DNA of 64,000 nucleotides from Gigantopelta aegis. Its lineage: Eukaryota; Mollusca; Gastropoda; Neomphalida; Peltospiridae. Position numbers and translations under genes: made by a program. Position 1 is the first letter of the stretch; every line of letters starts with the position of its first letter. The notes under the pieces were generated by a model. The model did not search any database and was not told the origin of the DNA. It was given only the letters and a program-made list of their open reading frames with translations. Shown here piece after piece: positions 54,787 through 64,000 of the stretch. The stretch spans positions 8,916,867 to 8,980,866 of the forward strand of contig NC_054713.1 of assembly GCF_016097555.1 (NCBI RefSeq), read 5' to 3'.

Positions 54787-57700
54787 CTGTGCAGAATAAA
54801 ATAGTGTGTTAGGAATTAGTAAGGAGAGGAATGGAACTGTAGAAGTGAAAGGAAAGAAACTGTAGAAGCAAAGAATGATGTAGCTACCATTTGACTAGCC
54901 CGAGTATGCTGCCATTCAAAAGCAATAGTCTGTCCCATCCTCCTACAGAAATGTTTTTTTTTGTAAATAATTTCGGTTTGGCTTGAAGTATGAAGAAAAG
55001 TAAAAGTGTTTCGGAAACCATTTTTGCGTGTAATTAAAACAAAATTCAGTTTAGAAATAAATAAAACTGTAATACATACAATGTACCATAGTAAGAAAAT
55101 GACACTTATACTACATCGTTATGGCACCATTTTGGTTTTATGGACTGATATAGTCTTGCTATATGATTATTTTCTTGCTGACATGATGGCACATACCACA
55201 GCCTTTGATATACCAGTCATGGTGCACTGGCTGGAACGAGAAATAGCCCAATGAGTCCACTGACAAGAAATCGATCCCAAACAAACCATGCATCAAGCGA
55301 GCACTCTACCAATGAGCTACGTCCCGTCCCTTGATGTAACAAGAAATAAATGTGTTTTGGAAATAACAAAAGAATGCTATCTGCGTGTGAAATTTACAAA
55401 TCGATCGGCTCAGAAATAAATACCTTGTAGTACATTTCATAGCATGAAAAAAGGCATTCTTTGTGGGACAGACTATATCTGCTACTAACCTGAATCAAAC
55501 ATTTTGAAGCCTTTGAGTATCTCGTCATAAATGTCACGTGAATCTCCCTGTCGGTCCAACACTGTGTCAAGAAAATCTCGGAAGTCAACTTTCCTGTGTA
55601 ATAAAGAACGAAGGAAGGAAATGGTTTATTTAACGATGCACTCAGCACATTTTTATTTACGGTTATAATATGGCGTCAGACATATGGTTAAAGACTACAC
55701 ATATATTGAGAGAGAAGGAAGGAAATGGTTTATTTAAAAATGCACTCAACACATTTTTATTTACGGTTATAATATGGCGTCGGACATATGGTTAAAGACT
55801 ACACATATATTGAGAGAGAAGGAAGGAAATGGTTTATTTAAAAATGCACTCAACACATTTTTATTTACGGTTATAATATGGCGTCGGACATATGGTTAAA
55901 GACCACACACTTATTGAGAGAGAAAACCCGCTGCTGCCACTTCATGGGCTACTCTTTTTCGATTAGCAGCAAGGGATCTTTTATATGCACCATCCCACAG
56001 ACAGGGTAGTACGTAACACAGCTTTGTTACACCAATCGTGAAGCACTGGCTGGAACGAGACATAGCCCAATGGGCCCACGACGGGAATAAATCCTAGATG
56101 GATCACACATCAGGCGAATGCTCTACCACTGAGCTACGTCATGCCCCATGTAATAAAGAAAGCATAATTTCAGACAAATAGTCAAACAAATAGTCCAGTC
56201 CAGTCAATATTATGAGTTACTGTAAAATCAATACATGCAATTATACAACATTTCTGGAGCAAAAAAAAAAGAAAAGAAAAGGATTAAAAAAAGAAAAATG
56301 AAAAAACCCAACCCTTATAAAATAATTAAATAAAAATAACTAAATTCAATCAAATTAAAATTAATTTTTTTAAATGTGCATCCATTTAACATCAATTAAA
56401 TCTAAAGACAAGCTTTATTCCGTGTTAAGGCCACTGGCCCAAAATACATAAGTAATAAGGAAAGAAATGTTTTATTTAACGACACACTGAACACATTTTA
56501 TTTATGGTTATATGTCGTCAGACATATGGTTAAGGACCACACAGATATTGAGAGAGGAAACCCGCTGTCGCCATTTCATGAGCTACTCTTTTCAATTAGC
56601 AGCAGTGGTTCTTTTATATGCACTATCGCACAGACAGGATAGCACATACCACGGCCTTTGATACACTAGTTGTGGTGCACTGGCTGAAACGAAAAATAGC
56701 CCAATGGGCCCACCGACGGGCATAGATCCCAAACCGACCGCGCATCAAGAGAGCACTTAACCACTGGGCTACGTCCCGCTCACATAAATAATAAGCCAAT
56801 AACTTGTACATAGCATTTGTGTGTGCAATATCTCAGTTCACTTTACCCTTTCCCTTTTATGCTGATGTCCATTATCATTCTTCTCGCATCTTCTTTGCTA
56901 ATTTTAAAACCAAGTGCTCGAAGACTCTTCCTAAGTTCAACAGCATCAATGAACCTGAAAAACAGAGAGGGAGAGACCAAAAGTTTAACATATTTTTTCA
57001 TTTGAAATATCACAAAAAGCCTCAACAACATAAGCATACGAGACAAGGGGGCTGGGGGGTCAACTCCTCAAATTCGGACAAAAAATTATAGTCATATTCG
57101 GACAAAATTTGCTAATCAAAATTAGTTGTAATCCATATAAAAATGTGTTGTGATTCGTTTGCAACTCTTTACAGTTGCATGTTTGGTAGTTATGCTAAAT
57201 TGGAAATAAAATAGTGTTATTAAGATTTGGGCATTTTTTGCATATGTGCACCATTCCACAGACAGGGTAGTACACACCACGGCCTTTGTTACACCAGTTG
57301 TGGAGCACTGGCTGGAACGAGAAATAGCCCAATGGGCCCAATGACGGGATCGATCCCAGATCAATCACGCATTAGGCGAGTGCTGTACCACTGAGCTACG
57401 TCTGCCTCCTGTTATACAGTTTACACACATGTACTTTCATATGACTGATTAACTTCAATAAATAACTGAATATTATTCTTCTATCAAAATCTGAAAAGAT
57501 GTCATTAGGACATCGATACAATGTGTCATCTGTATTTTGAATTAAAGAATTTGTGTTGTGGTCACAAATTTAGTACAAAATGCAATTTTATACAATTTGT
57601 GACTGCTATATATGTAAACACCAGGGGTGGGGAAAAGCCCTTTTCTCCCGGTCTGGGACCGATGCTCGATCTCTGAGACCGAAATTATTTTTTTTAAACG

Positions 57701-60700
57701 TGTGTTTGCCGGTCCCACTTTTGTCATTCTTGTCAGTCCGAAGCACCTGTCCATTTCTATTATTGGAACAAATTCTTATCCGTCAAGTGGACAGGCCTGC
57801 CCAGACATCGGTATCTCATGCATGATTTAAAATAATAAATAAATAGTGGTCAATATGGCTAGTGGCAAGACGTCTTGTGATTTTTAAGTCTGCCTAAGTA
57901 TATATCGTCAGTCACTGAAGTCGGACCTACAGTAGTGTCGATCCACAGCCACTAGGCTAGACATTAATTTTGTCAAAGTTGCTGAACCAATCAAGAGATT
58001 AAACAGACGTTAACAATAACACCATTCTTGGCGAGAGAGCCATCAAGGTATTACACTCCAATTAAAACAAAGGACCCCGAGTTTGCAACTGGTTACAATC
58101 AACACCTGTCAACACCTATGTACGGTGCGATCTTTTATTAATTTTCAGGACACGGTATTCGTAGTTTTTATACATATATGGGATTTAAATTCATAGCTTT
58201 TATTCCTTTTTTATATTATTTATTCCATTATGTAAAATATATACAATTTTTGGGGTGGGTTTTTTTAAAAGATGACATCAAGTGGGACCGATTGACAATT
58301 TTATTTTTCCCCACCCCTGGTAAACACTGATAAATTCACTAAACAAAATACAAGCAATTCTTATATATAAAATCAGGACGTGACAAAATTCATATAAAAT
58401 AAGAAATAAATAAATGACTCAAATGTCAGTAATGTACATTTATACACCATAAAATAAAGGAAATTATATGGATGCAATTTTTTGTCGGGGCTTTTGTCGT
58501 TAATGTATAATCTATACATTTTTCAAGAAATATTTTGGGTCAAAATTCAACATTGAGACAGCACCTTTAATAAAATGAAACCGGCCTCAGTGGCACAGTG
58601 GTTAAGCATGAAAATAAATTGAATTAAAATACACCTGCGAATTCACAGTATTGTCTCAACGCTCCATTTTTTTTCAGTAATGGAGAGATCAAACTCTACT
58701 TAATTAACCTACCAAAATCAATGGTGTTAAAATCCATACTAACATATATTCACATAAAATTATTATTTAGTGGTGTATTTTAAGTAGGGAAATATCCTTA
58801 TAACTGTCCATTCATGAAAAATAGTGGGCCTTGTCTCCAATATTTTTCAGGAATGGAGAGTTACTCGGACATTCCCCTATACATAAATGCAAATAAAATG
58901 AAAAATGCATCTGACAATTATTATTACCCATCAGAATCTGTGTCGAATATCTCAAATACAGTTCGCAGGTCTCGGACCTCTTGTGCTGTGAGCTCATTTA
59001 AAACTCTTGTTGATACTTTTATCCCATGGATCTCCTTCTCGTCAACAGGGTTAGAAGTCAGTAGATTTATTAACTAAAATAAACAATTTCAAATACACAC
59101 TGAAAATAACACATGGAGAAACTCAAAGTTCAATTTTATAATTTCGGAGACGCACTATATATTTTTTCTGTCTCGTGTCAGATCACTGGCTATTCAGTGA
59201 CCATGGTATACGCAGTGTCGGATTTATAAGGGGGCAAAGGGGGCAATTGCCCAGACTCCCCTGCCAGCGGGGCCCACCAGAATAAGGACTTCCTTTATAA
59301 AAATAATGTATTAATTACAAAATGAGTTCATTTTTTTTATTTGTCATGTAATTTAATTTCTATGTTAAATGGCCCCCGAACCTGAAGTACCCCAGGCCCC
59401 TGCCCCGGGCCCCCCCAAGGTCTAAATCCGGCCCTGGGTATAGGGGCATGTAAAAATACTCAAAGTCTAATAATATATTATTGGCAAACAGCTGCTGGCC
59501 AAACACCGGGGAATATTTTGTTTTCAAAATCTTGATTAGTGACAGATATTTCTAGCCAATTGAAAATTGATTAGCAATTAGTGTGAAAGGTTTTTAAATT
59601 GTGTAACGATCTCTGAAATTTGAATAGCATTCTAATCGTGACATGATACTGAACAAAATGTTCCCTTAAACACCCAAATTTGTTTAATGGTAAAAAATAT
59701 TGCTTAAACCAACTTCCACATGCCATGAAGTGATGTACATCTTATATATATATATATATATACATATACATTTGTGTATGTTAGTGTACTTTTGAATACT
59801 AAAGTCCAAACCAAATTGTTAACAACTACGATACATTGCTCTCCTACCTTAATTAATGTTACATTTTCCCAACATTTTGTCCAGACACAAGTTGTTCAAA
59901 ACCATTACAGTGACACAGATTCCACATATGAGACTGTAACAATGTCACCAGTATCGACTTCGCTGAGATCGCATGGGGCAAAATACATGCAATTTTCTAC
60001 CGTCTGCCATTTTGCTTTTTCATAGAATACTCTTCTAGAGGGGTGAAAGCCTCCAAAGTATGTGACAATTACTATAAAATCAATGTTTTCTAGTGGTATC
60101 TTTAAACAAAACAAAAAATAATATGACGTCATCACGTTTGCTTTTATATCATAACATGTTATGACGTTATATTAAGTCATATCCTTTCACCCCTGTTGGA
60201 GAGTATTCCATAAAAAGGCAAAATGGCAGCCCGCACAAAATTATATGCTTTTTGCCCAATGCGATCTCAGCGAAGTCGATATAGGTGACATAGATATCAT
60301 CTAATATGTGGAATTTGTCATTGTAATGGGGTTTTTTCAACATTTCTGTGTGGACAAAATGTGGGTAAAATGTATCGAAAAATAAAGGTAGGAGAGCAAT
60401 TTATCATAGTCAACATTTTGGTTCGGATTTTATAGCTTATGTCCTGTTTTCAATATTTCAATATGTCCAATGTTGAGCCACTAGCCTTGCCAGAGACTGA
60501 ACATGTGATAGACGTGTCTGAACCATATTTGGATTGAGAAACGTGAATTAATTTATTCAACTCAAAATAATTTCACAAAACATTTACAGTCCGTCCCATC
60601 ATTCTATAAAACTGTTCGGTCAATAATTTTAGTTTGGTTTGACGTATGAAGAAAAGTAAAAGTATTTTCGAAATAACAGAACAATGCTATTTTCGTGAGC

Positions 60701-60956
60701 AATTTACAAATCAATCGGCTCAGAAATAAATAAATTGTAGTAAAATTCATTGTATAAAAAAGACGTTTCCTTGTGGGAGTCTGGGACGAATTATAGCAAA
60801 GGCAAAGACTTGAAAGAGTTCAACCTTTTCTCCAGGTTTCGGCGGAGGGACGATGTGATCTGGTGCCAGAGGATCGACTGGTTTTTCTGGCGTGCATTTC
60901 TTTTTTCCAGACTTCTTTCCCTTCTTCTTTCCTTTACCTTTCTTTTTCGCAGGCAT
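54614..60956 (-). CDS. Centrin-like EF-hand protein, 225 residues, five exons
   Basis: Exons 60810-60956, 58928-59073, 56847-56954, 55490-55593 and 54614-54786 sum to 678 nt with matching phases and GT-AG introns. Centrins are Ca2+-sensing proteins of centrioles and basal bodies; this assignment is inference from the fold and the FLRMM-x-x-TNLF ending, which resembles the centrin C-terminus. Residues 1-20 are MPAKKKGKGKKKGKKSGKKK, a basic tail, and 21-46 are Pro-rich. EF1 (DTDSDGFIDAVE) and EF4 (DLNGDGKVDESE) have full Ca2+ ligands. EF2 (DISIKGKGKVDF) and EF3 (DSDNSGLISMEN) lack the position-12 Glu, so probably only two sites bind strongly. Start: the ATG at 60956 fits the first exon exactly. 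The exon 1 donor (CAA|GTCTTT) is weak. Introns hold SINEs, hAT MITEs and a large foldback. Confidence 0.88.
54924..55478. repeat. MITE-F, split by SINE-B
   Basis: Left end gtctgtcccatcctcctaca with cttgaagtatgaagaaaagt. Right part ggctcagaaataaatacctt and ttgtgggacagactata. Parallel to 60590-60795. The right end stops about 10 bp from the exon 4 splice donor. Confidence 0.7.
55188..55330 (-). repeat. SINE-B head fragment
   Basis: gatggcacataccacagcct, gtgcactggctggaacgaga, accaatgagctacgtcccgt. Lies within MITE-F in intron 4. Confidence 0.88.
55490..55593 (-). other. EF-hand gene exon 4
   Basis: Acceptor TTATTACACAG, donor TCAG|GTTAGT. Encodes KVDFRDFLDTVLDRQGDSRD and IYDEILKGFKMFDS. Confidence 0.9.
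55608..56145 (-). repeat. SINE-B head with a tail repeated three times
   Basis: Tail segment gaaggaaatggtttatttaa ... ggttataatatggcgtc ... cacatatattgagagaga occurs three times in tandem (about 105-bp period, 55608-55921). The single body and head follow, ending actgagctacgtcatgccc. Lies in intron 3. Confidence 0.93.
56462..56780 (-). repeat. SINE-B head/second-type tail, antisense
   Basis: aaatgttttatttaacgaca, gctgtcgccatttcatgagc, accactgggctacgtcccgc. Full-length, in intron 3 beside exon 3. Confidence 0.92.
56847..56954 (-). other. EF-hand gene exon 3
   Basis: Acceptor CTGTTTTTCAG, donor AAAGG|GTAAAG. Encodes FIDAVELRKSLRALGFKISK through ISIKGKG. Confidence 0.92.
57048..57240 (+). repeat. 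Dispersed gcccgaatt-type repeat
   Basis: ggctggggggtcaactcctc, aaattcggacaaaaaa, ttagttgtaatccatataaa, tgattcgtttgcaactc. Homologous to 9416-9560 and 46450-46710. Confidence 0.75.
57245..57408 (-). repeat. SINE-B head fragment
   Basis: gtgcaccattccacagacag, agttgtggagcactggctgg, accactgagctacgtct. In intron 2. Confidence 0.88.
57622..58319. mobile_element. Non-autonomous hAT transposon, 698 bp, 8-bp TSD
   Basis: TIR caggggtggggaaaa at the left and its inverse ttttccccacccctg at the right. Flanked by identical gtaaacac at 57614-57621 and 58320-58327; 8 bp is the hAT target size. Inside, gggaccgat motifs repeat near both ends. No transposase. Lies in intron 2 of the EF-hand gene. Confidence 0.95.
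58928..59073 (-). other. EF-hand gene exon 2
   Basis: Acceptor TTTATTTTAG, donor GATGG|GTAATA. Encodes LINLLTSNPVDEKEIHGIKV through VRDLRTVFEIFDTDSDG. Confidence 0.9.
59213..59436. mobile_element. hAT-type MITE, 224 bp, 7/8 TSD
   Basis: Left cagtgtcggattta, right taaatccggccctg. Flanks ggtatacg (59205-59212) and ggtatagg (59437-59444). Intron 1 of the EF-hand gene. Confidence 0.85.
59797..60442. repeat. Foldback with arms of about 240 bp in intron 1
   Basis: Left arm aaagtccaaaccaaattgtt, attgctctcctacctt, aacattttgtccagaca, tcgacttcgctgagatcgca, gccattttgctttttcatag is mirrored in order by the right arm 60190-60442. Identity is about 80-85%. The centre contains tgacgtcatcacg and catgttatgacg. 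Confidence 0.92.
60590..60795. repeat. MITE-F copy next to exon 1
   Basis: acagtccgtcccatcattct, gtttgacgtatgaagaaaag, caatcggctcagaaataaat, cttgtgggagtctgggacga. It ends within 15 bp of the exon 1 splice donor. Confidence 0.75.
60810..60956 (-). other. EF-hand gene exon 1
   Basis: 49 codons from MPAKKK to PGEKVELFQ in phase 0. The donor is GT but not a good consensus match. Confidence 0.8.
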
Positions 60957-61075
60957 CACGTCTCCCAATGTAGAAAACTATCGACTTCCGCCATGATAAA
61001 ACACTATCCCGTTGCCTACCAACGATAAATTTTCGCTTCCGGAAAGCTTACTTCCGTTCATTATTGGCTATGCAC
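60957..61075 (-). promoter_or_regulatory. Probable promoter of the EF-hand gene with X-box-like site
   Basis: GTTGCCTACCAAC at 61011-61023 resembles the RFX X-box (GTTRCC-N-RGYAAC) with one core mismatch, 55-67 bp upstream of the ATG. Three ETS-type CTTCCG/CCGGAA motifs lie at 60985, 61036 and 61051. A TATA box is not evident. RFX control would suit a ciliary centrin-like gene; this is inference. Confidence 0.45.
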
Positions 61076-61329
61076 ACAGAAGCCGTAGATAGCGTACCTG
61101 TGTCTAAAAATACCCATTTTCTGTCAAAACCTTCCCACATCAAAACGTACTTACGAAAACATACCAACTACAACGTATCCATATTGTGATTAAAATACGC
61201 CTTATTTATATACGATAAAACTAATAAAATTGTTTTTACAATTACAATTTATTTTCTACAGGATTGGTTTTTGTTTGTTGTTGCACGTCCCCATATTTGG
61301 TCAAAACGTACCCAGTACCAATTACAAAT

Positions 61330-62594
61330 TGTCACGGGGATTCTATAATACCCGTAACTGAATAAAACACGATTATCAAAATATCTCTCCTAACTGTATA
61401 TCTATTAGATCTCTCTGTAACAGGCTGTTAAACCCTAGTATGGCTCGTCTCTAGGTATGATCAGAGATACGATCTTATATAAAGTATATATTAATATAGC
61501 ACGTTAGTTCTCTAGAAACACAACAAAAACACAATACACTTTGGAATCTGTATTAATCTACGCTGACAAATGTACAGCCGTAGTAGTTAATTAATAACAG
61601 CAATAATAACAACCCAGAACTGATCACTTAATTAGTTAATCTCTAGGTGTCTAGTTACACAACATGCGAATCACTTCACCGTTACACCACACCCACACGT
61701 GTGATAATTGAGAAACGCTTCCAGGAGAAGTTAATTAATAAAGGAATTACAACACCATTCCTAACTGGTTAATTTTTAATTAACCCTTACTACTCGTTCA
61801 GTAACGTGTGATAATTTAGGAACGCTTCCAGGGGAACTTAATTAATAAAGGAATTACAGCTCTATTCCTAACGGGTTAATTTTTAATTAACCCTAACTAC
61901 TCATTCAGTAACCTTGTGACACAGAATTAATATTGGTACCTATCACAATAAAGACAATAACCTACAGTTTACCTAGGTCGTCTAGGATGACTGGCTAAGC
62001 TTTATATTACCAAATACTCATATAATGTTAGAACAAAAAGTCTACGATTTACTTCGTCAGATGACCGAAGACACTGTCTAAAGAATATTGGTATAATACA
62101 GTATCAAAATATTTAAAGTCACATCAATCACATCAAGGTTATACACAGAGCAGAAATAAAAATATTTACCAAAGTCCAACGGACTACGTTCCCTGGGAGC
62201 CGTCCTTTTCGTTCTCCTAGATATCTCTAAATTCTAGCTATTTATTATAAATCAGAATACGCCTGGGGATACAAGGCGGTACCTCACGTATCATCTCATA
62301 TTCTACCTCTACTAGAGTCCGTATATTTCTCTCTGATCGTCAGTCTGGCTGTCGTCAACCGCGAGCAATCTCCTGGCCATAAACAGCACTACCGGAGATA
62401 TTACGTAACTACTAGCCACATGGGCTCCGCACCTGGCTAGTTGTGTTTTAGGCGTACCGATCGAGGACCGTCGCGCAGAAATATTACGTAACAAGTTGCC
62501 CATCTGGGTTTAAGTGCAATGAAACTGCACACGGCCCTCTAACACAATTAAAATCGCCACAGGCGAAACAAATTTAAGAGCATGTACCGTCACA
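61330..62594 (-). mobile_element. 3' LTR of a gypsy-class retroelement
   Basis: Minus-strand TGTGACGG at 62594 to CCGTGACA at 61330, 1265 bp, homologous to the 34.8-kb solo LTR. It is longer because it contains duplicated cttccaggggaacttaatta/ttacaacaccattcctaac segments (61718-61770 and 61824-61875). It follows the pol gene on the same strand, hence 3' LTR. Confidence 0.92.
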
Positions 62595-62613
62595 CCCCCC
62601 CCCCCCCCCCACC
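62595..62613 (-). other. Polypurine tract of the LTR element
   Basis: On the minus strand gaggt followed by a run of G directly precedes the LTR's TGTGAC. This is where plus-strand DNA synthesis is primed in LTR elements. The run of about 15 G is unusually pure. Confidence 0.75.
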
Positions 62614-62823
62614 TCAAAAAGGATATTTCCTCTACTCTAGGAATAGGGAAATATACTACATTAAAACAAAAAGGTGCGTTAACCGACGCATACGGGCATT
62701 TATAACACATGTAATAATAAGGTGACTACCAGTAATCACACTGAGTCTCTGAGTCCCTGGTATACAAATAAAATATATATAAACAACACAGAAATCAAGA
62801 ATGTCAACACATTATCATAACGT
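62614..62823 (-). other. 3' untranslated part of the LTR element
   Basis: About 210 bp between the pol stop and the polypurine tract. No further reading frame of note. Confidence 0.6.
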
Positions 62824-63992
62824 TCAACTTCGGGACAGGGCATCAGCGATTACATTGGATGTGCCCTTGATATGTCCAATGGTAATTGGGTATTCTTGCA
62901 GGAGAAGACTCCTTCTCAAAACTCTCTGGTTGGAAGCTTTCATTAGGATGGTCCAGTCCGTCTTCGTCTTCTTGGAACAGCACAGCTCCAGCACCCACGT
63001 CACTGGCACCCACAGCTAGCTTGAACGGCATTCGGTAGTCTGGTGCTGCCATCACGGGAGACGAGTAGCGCCTCTGCTTGAGACGGTTGAATGACTTCTC
63101 GCATTCACCTGACCAATGGAACTTCGTTTCCTTCTTTCTCAGCGTCGCACGTTTTTCCAGGTTTTCTCCGATAGGCATACTGTCGACGCGGTGTAGCGTT
63201 GGGTTCCAAGCGCACATCTTGGCTTAAGGTATTGGTAACCGTTGGAAGGTCCCGACAAATGGAAACATTGTCTTGTATCAATGTAGTCAGCTTTGCTCGC
63301 TGGGGGTTCAAGTCTGCTAGAATCTGGCCGTTGGCCAACTTGACCTCTGCAGTCTTGACGTCATCACAGGAAATTGAGTGTCTCTCAATTTGGACCGGTC
63401 TCTCTGGAACTATCGGCAGTCTGTCAAAGTAACCTTTTAGCAAATTGATGTGACAATACCTACTTTTCCTAACCCTATCAGGAGTGTTTATCATATACCC
63501 TGTCTCATTAACCCGTTTGTGCACAACATAGGGCCCGAAATACCTGTTCTGTAATGAACCCCGTTTAATGGGAAGGTACAGCAGCACCTTATCCCCTGGT
63601 TTAAATTCTGGACTCCTAGCCTTCCTATCAAACACTGATTTTATTTTATTCTGAGCTTGGCTCAGTTGCTTCCTATCCTTTCTATCTCTAACTCTCTTAT
63701 TCATTAATACTCCCTTGTCCACAGTTAACAAGGTAGTGCGATTTGCCAACAAATTTGGATCAGCCCCCTGCTCTAGAACTAACTCTTGTCTATTACAAGG
63801 TGAATCCCCTCTATCAAACACAACTGGTTCAATTCCCCTCTGCGAGAGATCAACAGGTCCCACCACATTTAATTCCTCAGTTGACTTGTCTACAATTTTA
63901 CTGATAACCTCATCCACTCCAATTTCATGGCTCACACACGTATCAGACAAATCACAAATATCCTCTGCGTCTTGTGCTAACCTACGGGTCAT
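62824..63992 (-). pseudogene. Gypsy-class pol with integrase before RT, internally deleted
   Basis: Reads from beyond the window. About 63992-63440 is the integrase C-terminal end (SVFDRKARSPEFKPGDKVLL, then a YFGPYVV GPY/F-type motif and CHINLLKGYF). About 63330-63175 is the linker and start of the RT domain (LNPQRAKLTTLIQDNVSI, then QDVRLEPNATP). At about 63172 the frame jumps to the post-RT connection region (KKETKFHWSGECEKSF and FKLAVGASDVGAGAVLFQED), so the RT fingers and palm with the YxDD site are gone. A second junction near 62950 removes the middle of RNase H. The end IKGTSNVIADALSR is intact, with the stop near 62824. Integrase upstream of RT is the Gmr1-like order, unlike standard gypsy. 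The element is defective. Confidence 0.85.
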
Positions 63993-64000
63993 ATCCCTAG

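Noticed and set aside
62824..63992. A functional retroelement polyprotein
   Set aside because: The RT catalytic core and mid RNase H are deleted and the frame is broken.

Overview
The window looks like nuclear DNA from a lophotrochozoan animal, most likely a marine mollusc (a gastropod is my best guess). The grounds are AT-rich, intron-bearing DNA full of microsatellites and homopolymers; a lineage-type peptide/chemosensory GPCR; and at least four interleaved tRNA-derived SINE families whose tails end in gtcgttaaataaaac or gtcgttaaacaaaac, a signature I associate from memory with mollusc genomes. There is no bacterial-type gene organisation, rRNA, functional tRNA gene or CRISPR array.

Three host genes are supported. 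(1) At 32379-32861 (+) lies the last coding exon of a secreted cystine-knot ligand of the prothoracicotropic hormone/Trunk type. (2) At 42027-43472 (-) is an intronless 481-residue class A GPCR with a long Ser/Thr-rich third intracellular loop. (3) At 60956-54614 (-) is a five-exon gene for a 225-residue centrin-like EF-hand protein with a Lys-rich N-terminus; the exon lengths sum to exactly 226 codons.

Most of the rest is transposable elements, many with visible target-site duplications (TSDs). 3425-8180 holds a decayed hAT/ZMYM-type transposase gene that still shows an intron. 25762-29331 is a young Tc1/mariner-group transposon with about 236-bp, nearly identical terminal inverted repeats (TIRs), TA duplications and a transposase with a very long D-to-E spacing, as in the DD82E (Sailor) type; it is broken by one stop and one frameshift. 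61330-64000 is the 3' part of a Ty3/gypsy-class LTR element in which integrase precedes reverse transcriptase (Gmr1-like order), with two internal deletions. A solo LTR of the same family sits at 34800-35885 (5-bp TSD) and a truncated LTR at 45440-46408. SINE copies, TTAA-flanked MITEs, hAT-type MITEs and large foldbacks fill introns and intergenic DNA, often nested two or three deep.

Layout: 1-3 kb repeats; 3.4-8.2 kb hAT gene relic; 9-25 kb minisatellites, SINEs, MITEs and foldbacks; 25.8-29.3 kb Sailor-like element; 32.4 kb ligand exon; 34.8-41.9 kb LTR, SINEs and MITEs; 42-43.5 kb GPCR with a minisatellite upstream; 44.9-53.5 kb SINE-rich DNA with a LINE fragment; 53.9-61 kb EF-hand gene with TE-filled introns and a tandem array made from its own last exon; 61.3-64 kb LTR retroelement. 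I see no operon-like linkage between the host genes. All coordinates were read by eye, so repeat edges are approximate unless a TSD is given.
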